From: Faecalibacillus faecis
GTDB lineage: Bacteria; Bacillota_I; Bacilli_A; Erysipelotrichales; Coprobacillaceae
NCBI RefSeq assembly: GCF_003024675.1
Contig: NZ_PYLP01000002.1
Location: forward strand, 62,001 to 126,000
DNA: 64,000 nt
Direction: 5' to 3'
Numbering within the stretch: the first letter of the stretch is position 1; the number at the start of each line of letters is the position of its first letter. Under the pieces are notes generated by a model, which saw only the letters and a program-made list of their open reading frames with translations, was not told the DNA's origin and ran no database searches. Of this stretch, positions 19,078 to 29,137 are shown in pieces. Position numbers and translations under genes: made by a program.

Positions 19078-19794
19078 ATGAAATACAAAAGAGTCTTATT
19101 AAAATTAAGTGGAGAAGCATTAGCTGGTGAAGACAATTTTGGTATTAATGCTAAAACCGTAGCAGATATTGCAAGACAAATTAAAGAAGCTAAAGAACTA
19201 GGTGTTGAAATTGCTATTGTATGTGGTGGTGGAAACATTTGGCGTGGTGTCACAGGTGCACAAATGGGAATGGAACGTTCTTCAGCGGACTACATGGGAA
19301 TGTTAGCTACTGTTATGAACGGTTTAGCTGTACAAAATGCTTTAGAACAATTAGGAATTCAAACACGTTTACTTTCAGCAATTGAAATGCGTCAAGTTGC
19401 TGAACCTTACATTAGAAGACGTGCTGTAAGACACTTAGAAAAAGGTAGAATTGTTATTTTTGGTGCAGGAACTGGTAGCCCATATTTTACAACTGATACA
19501 ACAGCTGCTTTAAGAGCTGCTGAAATTAATGCAGATGTTATTTTAATGGCTAAAAATGGTGTTGACGGTGTTTATTCAGCAGATCCAAAATTAGATGCAA
19601 ATGCTGTTAAATTTGATGAAATTTCTTATGCTGATGTTTTAACTAAGGATTTAAAAGTAATGGATCAAACAGCTATTACCTTATGTAAAGATAATAATAT
19701 TGATTTATGTGTATTCAATATGCAAGAAGATGGTAATATTGCCAAAGCTTGTGATGGTCAAAAAATTGGAACAACAATTTCTGGAGGAAAATAA
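19078..19794 (+). CDS. pyrH: Uridylate kinase
   Basis: Phosphorylates UMP to UDP for pyrimidine nucleotide synthesis. The 238 residues belong to the amino-acid kinase fold: [37 protein letters not shown] and [13 protein letters not shown]. The start is the ATG after AAGGAGATTATCTT. The gene is immediately followed by frr, the usual order. Confidence 0.97.
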   Translation: MKYKRVLLKLSGEALAGEDNFGINAKTVADIARQIKEAKELGVEIAIVCGGGNIWRGVTGAQMGMERSSADYMGMLATVMNGLAVQNALEQLGIQTRLLSAIEMRQVAEPYIRRRAVRHLEKGRIVIFGAGTGSPYFTTDTTAALRAAEINADVILMAKNGVDGVYSADPKLDANAVKFDEISYADVLTKDLKVMDQTAITLCKDNNIDLCVFNMQEDGNIAKACDGQKIGTTISGGK

Positions 19795-19795
19795 A

Positions 19796-20341
19796 ATGAT
19801 TAACATGATCTTAGACGACGCAAACGATAGAATGCAAAAAGCTATTGAAGCTTATCAAAGAGATTTAGCTACTGTAAGAACAGGTAGAGCAACTCCAGCA
19901 ATGCTTGATCGTGTAATGGTTAATTACTATGGTTCACCAACACCAATTAATCAAATGGCTGGTGTTTCTGTTGTAGAAGGAAGACAATTAGTGATCAAGC
20001 CTTATGATAAATCTGCTTTAAAAGATATTGAACATGGAATTTATGAAGCTGATTTAGGCTTAACTCCTCAAAATGATGGAGAAATTATCCGTATTACAGT
20101 ACCTGCTTTAACAGAAGAAAGACGTAAAGAATTTGCTAAAAACGTATGGAAATTTGCTGAACATGCAAAAGTTGCGGTTAGAAATATCCGTCGTGATGCA
20201 AATGATGAAATCAAAAAATGTGATGGTAGTGAAGATGAAATCAAAGATGGACAAAATAGAGTTCAAAAATTAACAGATAAATTTGTTAAAGAAATTGATG
20301 AAATTGGAAAAGCTAAAGAAAAAGATATTATGACAGTTTAA
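19796..20341 (+). CDS. frr: Ribosome recycling factor
   Basis: Splits post-termination ribosomes together with EF-G. The 181 residues contain LATVRTGRATPAMLDRVMVNYYGSPTP-type N-terminal sequence and VRNIRRDANDEIKK. Start ATG 19796 follows TGGAGGAAAATAA, 1 bp after pyrH; a second ATG three codons on is possible. A longer frame into pyrH is a shadow. Confidence 0.97.
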   Translation: MINMILDDANDRMQKAIEAYQRDLATVRTGRATPAMLDRVMVNYYGSPTPINQMAGVSVVEGRQLVIKPYDKSALKDIEHGIYEADLGLTPQNDGEIIRITVPALTEERRKEFAKNVWKFAEHAKVAVRNIRRDANDEIKKCDGSEDEIKDGQNRVQKLTDKFVKEIDEIGKAKEKDIMTV

Positions 20342-20342
20342 A

Positions 20343-20369
20343 AAGGAATACTTCGGTATTTCTTTTTTT
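20343..20369 (+). terminator. Terminator after frr
   Basis: A 9-bp stem AAGGAATAC/GTATTTCTT with one G-U pair, stable TTCG tetraloop, T-tract. Confidence 0.85.
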
Positions 20370-20385
20370 CGTTTCTAGGTAAATT

Positions 20386-20413
20386 TTGTTTTTTGTATGT
20401 TTTATGTTATAAT
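20386..20413 (+). promoter_or_regulatory. uppS promoter, extended -10
   Basis: TTGTTT, 16 bp, TATAAT preceded by TGT. It lies in the gap between the frr terminator and uppS. Confidence 0.65.
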
Positions 20414-20441
20414 CTTTCTTGACTTTAAGGAGGGTAACTCT

Positions 20442-21173
20442 ATGGATAAAGAAGATTATCAATTAGATATGAATAATATACCAGCGCATATTGCTTTTAT
20501 TATGGATGGTAATGGACGTTGGGCTAAAAAAAGAATGATGCCAAGAACATTTGGGCATAATGAAGGAACAAAAACCATTAGAAAAGTTGCTTTAGAAGCC
20601 AATCGTTTAGGTGTTAAAGCAATGACTGTGTATGCTTTTTCAACTGAAAATTTTGCACGTCCAGAAGAAGAGGTACAATTTATTTTTAAATTGCCTAAAA
20701 AATTCTTTGAATCTTATTTAAAAGAATTGATAGAAAATAATGTGCAAATTTGTATGATCGGTCACCTTGACAAAGCACCAAAAGCAACAAGAGATATTAT
20801 CAATAGTGCTATTGAACAAACAAAAAATAATACAGGATTGAAATTATGTTTTGCTTTTATTTATGGTGGTAGGGATGAAATTGTTCATTCTACAAAACAA
20901 ATTGTTCAAGATGTTCAAGAAGGAAAAATTAGTATTAATGATATTACAGAAGATTATTTTAATTCAACATTAATGTCAGCTAATTTACCTGATGTAGATT
21001 TAATGATTCGTACTAGTGGAGAACAACGCTTATCGAATTTTATGTTATGGCAGTTAGCGTATGCTGAATTTATTTTTACACCTGTTTATTGGCCTGATTT
21101 TGATGAAAAGGAATTGCATAAATCAATTTGGCTCTATCAAAACAGAGAGCGTCGATATGGAGGATTAAAATAG
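20442..21173 (+). CDS. uppS: Isoprenyl transferase (undecaprenyl diphosphate synthase)
   Basis: Cis-prenyltransferase making the C55 lipid carrier for peptidoglycan. The 243 residues contain HIAFIMDGNGRWAKKR with the catalytic Asp, AFSTENFARP, and LMIRTSGEQRLSNFMLWQ-type C-terminal motif. The start is the ATG after AAGGAGGGTAACTCT. The stop overlaps the cdsA GTG. Confidence 0.96.
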   Translation: MDKEDYQLDMNNIPAHIAFIMDGNGRWAKKRMMPRTFGHNEGTKTIRKVALEANRLGVKAMTVYAFSTENFARPEEEVQFIFKLPKKFFESYLKELIENNVQICMIGHLDKAPKATRDIINSAIEQTKNNTGLKLCFAFIYGGRDEIVHSTKQIVQDVQEGKISINDITEDYFNSTLMSANLPDVDLMIRTSGEQRLSNFMLWQLAYAEFIFTPVYWPDFDEKELHKSIWLYQNRERRYGGLK

Positions 21174-21955
21174 TGAAAGAAAGAATTAATACAGCTTTAT
21201 GCCTTATTGCAGTCGTCGTACCTGCTGTTGTTTTTGGAGGAATTTTTTATAAAATTTTGATTGCTATTGTCATGGGGCTAAGTATTTACGAAATGCTTCA
21301 TATCTGTTCAAGACCACGTATAGGTTTATATATGTATTTTCTTGTAGGAGCATTTTTTGTTGGAGGTTTTTTGTTAAGTAGAGATAGTTTACTTATTTCT
21401 AATTACCTTATTTTAGTGTACATGGCTTGCGTTTTGGCTTGTATGATTTTTGATGAAACGTGTAATATTGAACGTGCAGCTTATGTATTTACAATGGGAA
21501 CACTTGTCTGTGCTGGATGCCATGCTTTGCTTGTTATGCGTTTAAGTTATGGTTGGGAGTATTTATTGCTTCTTGCCATTGCTACTTTTGGAAGTGATAC
21601 AGGTGCCTACTTTACAGGGATGGCAATTGGTAAACATAAGTTGATTCCTAGACTTTCTCCTAAAAAAACCATTGAAGGATCTATTGGTGGAATTATTTTA
21701 GGAAGCGTTTTAGGTCTTATTTTTGCTTATTTTACCGGGATACTTGCTAAACATTGGATCATTGTTCCAGCGGTTATTGTTATGACTTTGACAGGACAAA
21801 TTGGCGATTTGATCTTTAGTGCGATTAAAAGATATTTTGAAGTCAAAGATTATTCAAAATTATTACCAGGACATGGTGGAATCTTAGATCGTATTGATAG
21901 TTTAACGTATAATGTTTTAATATTTAGTTTCTTTTTAATGATTGTGGGGTTATAG
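21173..21955 (+). CDS. cdsA: Phosphatidate cytidylyltransferase
   Basis: Integral membrane enzyme making CDP-diacylglycerol from phosphatidate and CTP. The 260 residues have about seven hydrophobic helices and the C-terminal signature SDTGAYFTG, LSPKKTIEGSIGG and KDYSKLLPGHGGILDRIDS. GTG start overlapping the uppS TAG by one base, SD GGAGGA. Confidence 0.95.
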   Translation: MKERINTALCLIAVVVPAVVFGGIFYKILIAIVMGLSIYEMLHICSRPRIGLYMYFLVGAFFVGGFLLSRDSLLISNYLILVYMACVLACMIFDETCNIERAAYVFTMGTLVCAGCHALLVMRLSYGWEYLLLLAIATFGSDTGAYFTGMAIGKHKLIPRLSPKKTIEGSIGGIILGSVLGLIFAYFTGILAKHWIIVPAVIVMTLTGQIGDLIFSAIKRYFEVKDYSKLLPGHGGILDRIDSLTYNVLIFSFFLMIVGL

Positions 21956-21958
21956 AAG

Positions 21959-23107
21959 ATGAAAAAAATTACCATATTAGGAGCAACAGGTTCTATAGGT
22001 CAACAAACAGTGGATGTTTGCTTACATCATCAAGATGAATTTGAAGTTGTTGCTGTTTCTGCAGGAAAAAATATTAAATTACTTGAAGAAACAATTAAAC
22101 AAATCAAGCCAAAGGTTGTTTGTGTTATTGATGAAAAAGATGCACTTTATTTACAAGAAAAATATAAAGAAATCAAATGCGTTTATGGACCTGAAGGACT
22201 TGATTATATTGCAACTATAGATGAGGTAGATATTGTCTTAAATGCGATTGTTGGTTTTGCTGGTTTATTACCAACGATCCATGCCATTGAAGCTAAAAAG
22301 GATATTGCACTTGCTAATAAAGAAACTTTAGTTGTTGCAGGATATATTATTACAAAATTAGTTAAGGAAAATGGTGTAAAATTATTACCAGTAGATAGTG
22401 AACACTCAGCAATTTTCCAATCTTTACAAGGAAATAAAGGAAATAAAATTAAACGTATTCTGTTGACTGCAAGTGGTGGGAGCTTTAGAAATAAAACAAG
22501 AGAAGAACTTGTAGGCGTTTCTGTAGAAGATGCTTTAAAACATCCAAATTGGTCAATGGGTGCGAAAATTACTATAGATAGTGCAACACTTTTTAATAAA
22601 GGACTTGAAGTTATTGAAGCTAAATGGCTTTTTGATGTTGATTATGATCAAATTGAGGTATTAATTCATCCAGAAAGTATTTTACATTCTGCTGTTGAAT
22701 ATGAAGATACTTCAGTTATAGGACAAATGGGAACACCAGATATGCGCCTAGCAATTCAATATGCTTTAACATATCCAAAAAGAGAAGTTCTTGTTAATGG
22801 TGAATCTTTGGATTTGACAAAGATTGGTTCACTTACTTTTATTAAGCCTGATTTTAATAGATTCCATGCTTTAGAACTTGCATATAAAGCAGGAAAAATT
22901 GGTGGAAGCTTACCTTGTGTTTTAAATGGAGCAAATGAAATGGCAAATTTGCTTTTTAGAGAAGGCAAAATAGAATTCTTACAAATTGAAGAACTTGTTG
23001 AAAAAGCAATGAATGCACATCAAGTTATTCAAGATCCAAATGTATCACAATTATTAGAAATTGATTGTTGGGCAAGAGATTTTGTTTTAAAGGAGATTAA
23101 TAAATAG
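21959..23107 (+). CDS. dxr: 1-deoxy-D-xylulose-5-phosphate reductoisomerase
   Basis: NADPH-dependent second step of the MEP isoprenoid pathway (DXP to MEP). 382 residues: N-terminal GATGSIGQQTVDV, NAIVGFAGLLPT, ALANKETLVVAG, LLPVDSEHSAIFQ with metal-binding residues, LTASGGSF and HPNWSMGAKITIDSATL. It sits between cdsA and rseP, as in Bacillus. Confidence 0.97.
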   Translation: MKKITILGATGSIGQQTVDVCLHHQDEFEVVAVSAGKNIKLLEETIKQIKPKVVCVIDEKDALYLQEKYKEIKCVYGPEGLDYIATIDEVDIVLNAIVGFAGLLPTIHAIEAKKDIALANKETLVVAGYIITKLVKENGVKLLPVDSEHSAIFQSLQGNKGNKIKRILLTASGGSFRNKTREELVGVSVEDALKHPNWSMGAKITIDSATLFNKGLEVIEAKWLFDVDYDQIEVLIHPESILHSAVEYEDTSVIGQMGTPDMRLAIQYALTYPKREVLVNGESLDLTKIGSLTFIKPDFNRFHALELAYKAGKIGGSLPCVLNGANEMANLLFREGKIEFLQIEELVEKAMNAHQVIQDPNVSQLLEIDCWARDFVLKEINK

Positions 23108-24187
23108 ATGCAAACGATTATAAATATTATTGTTTTCTTTTTGATTCTTGGAGCTATTGTCTTGATTCATGAATTAGGTCATTTTTTAACAGCAAAACTT
23201 TTTGGAGTTTATTGTGCTGAATTTTCTATTGGAATGGGTCCTAAACTTTTTTCAAAGAAAAAAGGTGAAACAGAATATCAAATACGTGCGCTTCCTATTG
23301 GTGGTTATGTTGCCATGGCAGGAGAAGCTGATCAAGAAGACAATGAAATCATGAAGGATGTTCCCTATGAACGAACATTAAAAGGAATTAAAACGTGGAA
23401 GAAATGTGTTATCATGCTTGCCGGTGTTTTTATGAACTTTGTTTTAGCTCTTGTTTTATTAATTGGTATTTATTCTTTTGTAGAAGTACAAACAAACACT
23501 TCAGAAATTGGCAGTGTTGTCAAAAATAAAGGAGCAGCTCTTGCTGGAATTGAAGCCGGTGATGTCATTAATAAAATTACAATTAATAATGAAGAACATA
23601 TCATTGCCTCTTTCTCTGATATTCAAGAAGTTCTAGATAATGAAAATCTACAATTGGATACAGATACAGTAACCATGAAAGTAGGACTTACAAGAAATAA
23701 ACATTATTTAGAAAAAAAGGTAACAGCAAAATACAATAATGAAACAAAATCTTATGTCATGGGAATTACAGCTGCAATGAAGCAACTTACTTTTGCAGAA
23801 GCAATCCGCCAAGGAATCAATCAATTTATAGAATATGCCTTATTAATTTTTACAACATTAGGTAAATTGATTACAGATATGACACATACAGTTTCTCAAC
23901 TATCGGGACCGGTAGGGATTTATACAGTTACTGCACAAGTCACACAAACGGGTTCAATTAGTACCTTACTTTCATTAACAGCTTTATTATCTACAAATAT
24001 TGGAATGTTCAACTTACTTCCAATACCTGGTTTAGATGGAAGTCAAGTACTCTTTGCCCTTATTGAAAAAGTGATTCGTCGTGAAATACCAACACGCATT
24101 AAATATGCTTTACAAATGGCAGGGCTTATTCTTGCTTTTGGATTAATGATTTTTGCAACTGTAAATGATATAGGAAAATTCTTTTAA
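23108..24187 (+). CDS. rseP: Site-2 intramembrane zinc protease RseP/RasP
   Basis: Regulated intramembrane proteolysis enzyme that also degrades signal-peptide remnants. The 359 residues have the zinc motif HELGH at 21-25 in the first helix, a PDZ domain around 120-210, and NLLPIPGLDGSQ as the third metal-ligand motif. About four membrane segments. It starts directly after the dxr stop. The proS gene found after it in Bacillus is absent. Confidence 0.95.
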   Translation: MQTIINIIVFFLILGAIVLIHELGHFLTAKLFGVYCAEFSIGMGPKLFSKKKGETEYQIRALPIGGYVAMAGEADQEDNEIMKDVPYERTLKGIKTWKKCVIMLAGVFMNFVLALVLLIGIYSFVEVQTNTSEIGSVVKNKGAALAGIEAGDVINKITINNEEHIIASFSDIQEVLDNENLQLDTDTVTMKVGLTRNKHYLEKKVTAKYNNETKSYVMGITAAMKQLTFAEAIRQGINQFIEYALLIFTTLGKLITDMTHTVSQLSGPVGIYTVTAQVTQTGSISTLLSLTALLSTNIGMFNLLPIPGLDGSQVLFALIEKVIRREIPTRIKYALQMAGLILAFGLMIFATVNDIGKFF

Positions 24188-24209
24188 AAAAAGGCTTTTG
24201 CCTTTTTTT
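24186..24209 (+). terminator. Terminator after rseP
   Basis: A-rich stem ending GGC, loop TTTT, GCC then seven T. It overlaps the rseP stop codon. Confidence 0.8.
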
Positions 24210-24210
24210 G

Positions 24211-24219
24211 TGTTATAAT
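24211..24219 (+). promoter_or_regulatory. polC extended -10 promoter
   Basis: TGTTATAAT 23 bp before the polC ATG, with no recognisable -35 (the terminator occupies it). Confidence 0.55.
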
Positions 24220-24241
24220 AAATGCTGTTTCGAGGTGGAAT

Positions 24242-27200
24242 ATGAATAAATTAATTATTTTATTAAAACAATTGAATATTATAGATCAAGTCAGTATTTT
24301 AATGCATGCTAATTTAAAAAAAGTTGTTGTACATCAAGATAATGAATATAGTTTTTATATTGAAAGTAAGGATTTTATTCCTTTTGAAGAATATCAATTA
24401 TTGATCAATTCAGGTGATCAATTTCCTTATCCTATTGAATTTATTTTTAATTATCCAGATAATTTTTCATATGAACAAGATTGGTCTTATTATTTAGGCT
24501 ATATTATTGAAAAAATGAAATTATTATCTCCATTATTTACCTCTTTAAAGATAGAAGATATTGAAATTAATCAAGTTATAAAAATAGGGGTTTTAAATGA
24601 AATCCAATTAGAACAATACCAACAATTACAAAATAGGATTAAACAATTATTTAAAGAAATTGGTTTAAATAAATCATTTCAATTCTATATTAAAGAAGAT
24701 GTAGCAGAATTAGAAAGTTTGCTTCAAGAAATGGACAGTTATGAACCTGTTGAAATTGATTTAGCTGACTTCAAAAAAGCAGAAGCACCTAAACCAAAGT
24801 TTGATTATAAAAATAATTATCGACGTGAAAAAGGAGAAGCAACTTTTTTAAAACTTCATGAAATTACTAGTCAAACAATGGAAAATAACTGTACGATACA
24901 AGGATATGTTTTTAAAACAGAACTTATTAAAACAAGAGCAGGGAAACATATCCAAACTTTATGGATAACAGATTATACAGATTCCATTATGGTAAAACGT
25001 TTTGAAAATAATACAAATAATAATATTGATGATATTAAAATATTAGATAAAGGAAAAGTATGGATCAAAGCTACTGGTGAAATTCGCTTAGACAATTACG
25101 CAAGAGAGACTGTCATGATGGCACGTTCTATTGAGATTGTTAAAGAACCTGCTTCAAAACAAGATAACGCGAAAGAAAAACGTGTAGAATTACATACACA
25201 TTCGAAAATGTCTGCTATGGATGGTATTGGTAATATTTCTGATTATATCAATCAAGTTGCCAAATGGGGACATAAAGCGATTGCAGTCACAGATCATGGA
25301 AATGTTCAATCTTTTCCAGAAGCTCAAATTGCAAGTTTAAAAGCAGGTATTAAAATGATTTATGGGGTTGAATTAAATATGATTGAACCTTATTTCAATA
25401 TCGTTTTTAATGAAAAAGACATGTCTATCGAAGATGCAACTTATGTTTCTTTCGACTTAGAAACAACAGGATTTTCTGTGATTCATGATGGTATTACTGA
25501 ATTTGGTGCGGTAAAAATAAAAAATGGAGAAGTTATTGATCGACTTCAAAGCTTTATACATCCAGGTAAATCGATTGGAACAAGAGTTTCACAACTGACA
25601 AGTATTACCAATGAAATGGTTGCTGATGCGCCCTCAATTAAAGAATTCTTACCAAAGATTTTAGAATTCTTCGAAGATTCAATTCTTGTGGCCCATAATG
25701 CAAAATTCGATATTGGTTTTTTAAATGAAAGTTTAAAAAGATTAGGTCAAGAACCTATTCAAAATCCAGTTATTGATTCTTTGGCGCTTGCTCGTGCAAT
25801 CATGAAGCCAATGAAGTCTTATCGCTTAGGAAATGTTTGTCGTGTTTATCGTGTAAATTATGATGATGAAGTAGCCCATCGTGCCGACTATGATGCGGAA
25901 GTATTAGGTTCTGTGTTTACGACAATGCTTCATTCTATCATGCAAAATGGTCACTATAATTTACTTGATTTAAATAAATTACAAAAAGACGATGCTTATA
26001 AAATCGTTTTCCCATATCATATGACAGCTCTTGCTTTAAATAAAGAAGGTCTTAAAAATATGTTTAAGATTGTATCAGAAGCCAATACAACTTATTTCCA
26101 TGATGGCTCACGTATTCCTAAAGAAAGACTTGAATATTATCGAAAAGGATTACTTTTTGGAACAAGCTGTTACCGTTCAGATGTTTTTGAAGCGGCTTTG
26201 AATTCTTCTGATGAAAAATTAGAAGAACTCTTAAAATTTTATGATTATGTAGAAATTCAACCTTTTGACGATTACTATCATTTGATTGATCGAGGACAAA
26301 TTGAATCAAAAGAAGATTTAATTATTTCAATTAAAAGATTGATTACAGCTGCTAAAAAACTCGATAAAATTATTGTGGCTACAGGAGATGTTCATTTCTT
26401 AAATGAAAAAGATAAAATCTATCGAGATGTTTTTATTTCTCAACCAAAAATTGGTATTGGACATCGCGCGCATCCTTTATGTGACCGTAAAAATCCACGT
26501 GCTTTTACACCATCACAATATTTAAGAACAACAGATGAAATGTTGAAATGTTATGATTATTTAACATCTGAAGAATGTTACGAATATGTTGTTACAAATA
26601 CAAATAAAATTGCAGATATGGTAGAAGAAATTCGACCAATTCATGATAAATTATTTACACCAACAATCGATAATGCAGATGAAAATCTAACAAAAATTTG
26701 TTATGATACAGCGCATCGTCTTTATGGTGAACAATTACCTGAAATTGTAGAAAAACGATTAGAAAAAGAATTAAGTAATATTATTAAACATGGATTTGGG
26801 GTTATTTATTATATCTCTCACTTGTTAGTAAAAAAATCCAACGATGATGGATACCTTGTAGGATCTCGTGGTTCTGTAGGTTCATCCTTTGTTGCGACAA
26901 TGTCAGGAATTACAGAAGTTAACCCATTACCACCGCATTATTTATGTTTACATTGTAGCCATAGTGAATTCTTAGAAGAAGGTGTGGTCGCTGATGGGTA
27001 TGATCTTCCAGATAAGATCTGTCCTGTTTGTGGAAAGCCAATGAAAGGGGAGGGACATAATATTCCATTTGAAACCTTCCTAGGATTCAATGCCGATAAG
27101 GTACCTGATATCGACTTAAACTTCTCAGGAGCTTATCAAGCCAATGCTCATGCTTTTACTAAAACGATTTTTGGTGAAGATCATGTCTTTAGAGCGGGGA

Positions 27201-28558
27201 CTATTTCAACAGTTGCGGAAAAAACAGCTTATGGTTATGCCAAAGGTTATGCTGAAACACTTGGGGTTGAAAATGAAATGCGAAGTGCAGAATTAGAAAG
27301 AATTGCTCGTGGTTGTGGTGGTGTTAAACGCACAACAGGACAACATCCAGGTGGTATCATTGTTATCCCTAGAGATTATGATGTTTTTGATTTTACACCT
27401 TATCAATATCCTGCGGATGATTTGTCAGCTGAATGGCGTACGACTCACTTCGACTTCCATGCAATTCATGATAACGTCTTAAAATTTGATATTTTAGGAC
27501 ACGTCGATCCGACTGTTATTCGTATGTTACAAGATTTAACAGGTGTGGATCCTAAAACAATTCCTACAAATGATACAAAAGTGATGTCACTTTTTACAAC
27601 GAGTGAAGCTTTAGGTATTGATTTATCTTATATTAATTGTAAGAGTGGAGCGTTAGGTTTACCCGAATTTGGTACAACCTTTGTACGAGGAATGCTTGAT
27701 CAAACACGACCAACAACTTTTAATGATTTAGTTATTATTTCAGGATTATCTCATGGAACGGATGTTTATCTTGGGAATGCAGAAACACTCATTAAAAATG
27801 GAACTTGTACCTTAAAAGAAGTTATTGGATGTCGTGATGATATCATGGTTTATTTAATTGAAAAAGGACTGCCAAATAAAGATGCCTTCGATATTATGGA
27901 ATGTGTTCGTAAAGGAAAATCGCCAGCAGTTTTCCCTGAAAAGAAATATGAAGAATTAATGAAAAAATATAATGTGCCTCAATGGTATATTGATTCATGT
28001 AAAAAAATCAAGTACATGTTCCCTAAAGCCCATGCCGTCGCTTATGTACTTTCAGCGATTCGTGTGGCTTGGTGGAAACTTTATTATCCAAGAGAATATT
28101 ATGCTGTCTATTTTTCAACGCGTTGTGATTTCTTTGATATTGATACGCTTGTTGCTGGAAAAGATGCAATTCTTGCAAGACGTAAAGAAATTGAAATGTT
28201 AAGAGAAAATAGACAATCTTCAAATAAAGATGAAGGATTATGGGATGTTTTTGAAATTGCTTTAGAAATGATTGACCGTGGGTTCCACTTCAGTCCATTA
28301 AATTTAGAAAAATCGGATGCAAGTAATTTTATCTTGGACCCTGATGATCCAAGTGGTTTATTACCACCATTTAGCTCTGTTGATTCACTAGGTGAGTCTG
28401 TAGCTAAAACAGTTATTGAAGCAAGAGAAAGAGGACCGTTCTTATCGAAAGAAGATGTGATTAAACGTACAAAATTAAATAACTCTCATATTAAACAACT
28501 GACAAAAATGGGAGTCTTTAATGGAATGCAAGAAGAAAATCAATTATCACTTTTCTAG
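24242..28558 (+). CDS. polC: DNA polymerase III alpha subunit, PolC type
   Basis: Replicative polymerase of low-GC Gram-positives with built-in proofreading. Its 1438 residues contain an N-terminal domain, an OB fold (about 215-300), a PHP domain begun by VELHTHSKMSAMDG (about 314), interrupted by the DEDD exonuclease (VSFDLETTGFS at about 401, HNAKFDIGFL), the polymerase core (PDIDLNFSG) and a zinc motif CLHCSH/CPVCG at about 901-945. Length matches Bacillus PolC (1437). SD GAGGTGGAAT. Confidence 0.98.
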   Translation: MNKLIILLKQLNIIDQVSILMHANLKKVVVHQDNEYSFYIESKDFIPFEEYQLLINSGDQFPYPIEFIFNYPDNFSYEQDWSYYLGYIIEKMKLLSPLFTSLKIEDIEINQVIKIGVLNEIQLEQYQQLQNRIKQLFKEIGLNKSFQFYIKEDVAELESLLQEMDSYEPVEIDLADFKKAEAPKPKFDYKNNYRREKGEATFLKLHEITSQTMENNCTIQGYVFKTELIKTRAGKHIQTLWITDYTDSIMVKRFENNTNNNIDDIKILDKGKVWIKATGEIRLDNYARETVMMARSIEIVKEPASKQDNAKEKRVELHTHSKMSAMDGIGNISDYINQVAKWGHKAIAVTDHGNVQSFPEAQIASLKAGIKMIYGVELNMIEPYFNIVFNEKDMSIEDATYVSFDLETTGFSVIHDGITEFGAVKIKNGEVIDRLQSFIHPGKSIGTRVSQLTSITNEMVADAPSIKEFLPKILEFFEDSILVAHNAKFDIGFLNESLKRLGQEPIQNPVIDSLALARAIMKPMKSYRLGNVCRVYRVNYDDEVAHRADYDAEVLGSVFTTMLHSIMQNGHYNLLDLNKLQKDDAYKIVFPYHMTALALNKEGLKNMFKIVSEANTTYFHDGSRIPKERLEYYRKGLLFGTSCYRSDVFEAALNSSDEKLEELLKFYDYVEIQPFDDYYHLIDRGQIESKEDLIISIKRLITAAKKLDKIIVATGDVHFLNEKDKIYRDVFISQPKIGIGHRAHPLCDRKNPRAFTPSQYLRTTDEMLKCYDYLTSEECYEYVVTNTNKIADMVEEIRPIHDKLFTPTIDNADENLTKICYDTAHRLYGEQLPEIVEKRLEKELSNIIKHGFGVIYYISHLLVKKSNDDGYLVGSRGSVGSSFVATMSGITEVNPLPPHYLCLHCSHSEFLEEGVVADGYDLPDKICPVCGKPMKGEGHNIPFETFLGFNADKVPDIDLNFSGAYQANAHAFTKTIFGEDHVFRAGTISTVAEKTAYGYAKGYAETLGVENEMRSAELERIARGCGGVKRTTGQHPGGIIVIPRDYDVFDFTPYQYPADDLSAEWRTTHFDFHAIHDNVLKFDILGHVDPTVIRMLQDLTGVDPKTIPTNDTKVMSLFTTSEALGIDLSYINCKSGALGLPEFGTTFVRGMLDQTRPTTFNDLVIISGLSHGTDVYLGNAETLIKNGTCTLKEVIGCRDDIMVYLIEKGLPNKDAFDIMECVRKGKSPAVFPEKKYEELMKKYNVPQWYIDSCKKIKYMFPKAHAVAYVLSAIRVAWWKLYYPREYYAVYFSTRCDFFDIDTLVAGKDAILARRKEIEMLRENRQSSNKDEGLWDVFEIALEMIDRGFHFSPLNLEKSDASNFILDPDDPSGLLPPFSSVDSLGESVAKTVIEARERGPFLSKEDVIKRTKLNNSHIKQLTKMGVFNGMQEENQLSLF

Positions 28559-28562
28559 TGAC

Positions 28563-28591
28563 TTGATTATCTATTCAGTTTATGCTATATT
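28563..28591 (+). promoter_or_regulatory. Promoter of the rimP-nusA-infB operon
   Basis: TTGATT, 17 bp, TATATT with TG one base upstream of the -10. Located just after the polC stop. Confidence 0.7.
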
Positions 28592-28615
28592 ATTTATAGT
28601 TTCATAGATAGAAAC

Positions 28616-28633
28616 GAGTGGGGGAACCCACTC
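28616..28633 (+). promoter_or_regulatory. Leader hairpin upstream of rimP
   Basis: GAGTGGG/CCCACTC, a 7-bp GC-rich stem with a 4-nt loop, followed by only three T. It could be an attenuator or a NusA-responsive leader; it is too weak in T to be called a plain terminator. Confidence 0.5.
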
Positions 28634-28657
28634 TTTATTATTGAATGGGGTGAAAAA

Positions 28658-29125
28658 ATGGAATTATTAGAAAGTATTAAAAATATGGTATTACCTTTTA
28701 TTGAACAACATGATTGTTACTTAGATGACATTGAGTATGTCAAAGATGGTAATGATATGTATTTACGTATTTATATTGAAAAGAATGAAGGTTATTTAGA
28801 TATGGATACATGTGTTGCTGTAAGTGAATTAATTAGTGATAAATTGGATGAAGTTGATCCAATAAAAGAAGAATACATTTTAGAAGTTTCTTCACCAGGT
28901 ATTGAAAAGCCTTTAAAAACATTTGAACAAGTAGAAAAATCGATTGGGGAATATGTTTATGCAAAATTTAAAAACCCTAAATCTGGTTTACATGAAGTAG
29001 AAGGATATTTAAAGTCAATCGAAGATCAACAATTAGAATTTGAATATCTTGTTAAAAACATTAAGAAAAAGATTGTTGTTGATTATGATAATATTCAATT
29101 TATTAGATTAGCTGTAAAGTTTTAG
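28658..29125 (+). CDS. rimP: Ribosome maturation factor RimP
   Basis: 30S assembly factor. 155 residues with the family pattern LRIYIEKNEGYLDMDTC, VSELISDKLDEVDPI and LEVSSPGIEKPL. First gene of the nusA operon, as is nearly universal in bacteria. The start ATG follows GGGGTGAAAAA. Confidence 0.95.
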   Translation: MELLESIKNMVLPFIEQHDCYLDDIEYVKDGNDMYLRIYIEKNEGYLDMDTCVAVSELISDKLDEVDPIKEEYILEVSSPGIEKPLKTFEQVEKSIGEYVYAKFKNPKSGLHEVEGYLKSIEDQQLEFEYLVKNIKKKIVVDYDNIQFIRLAVKF

Positions 29126-29137
29126 GAGGAATTAAAA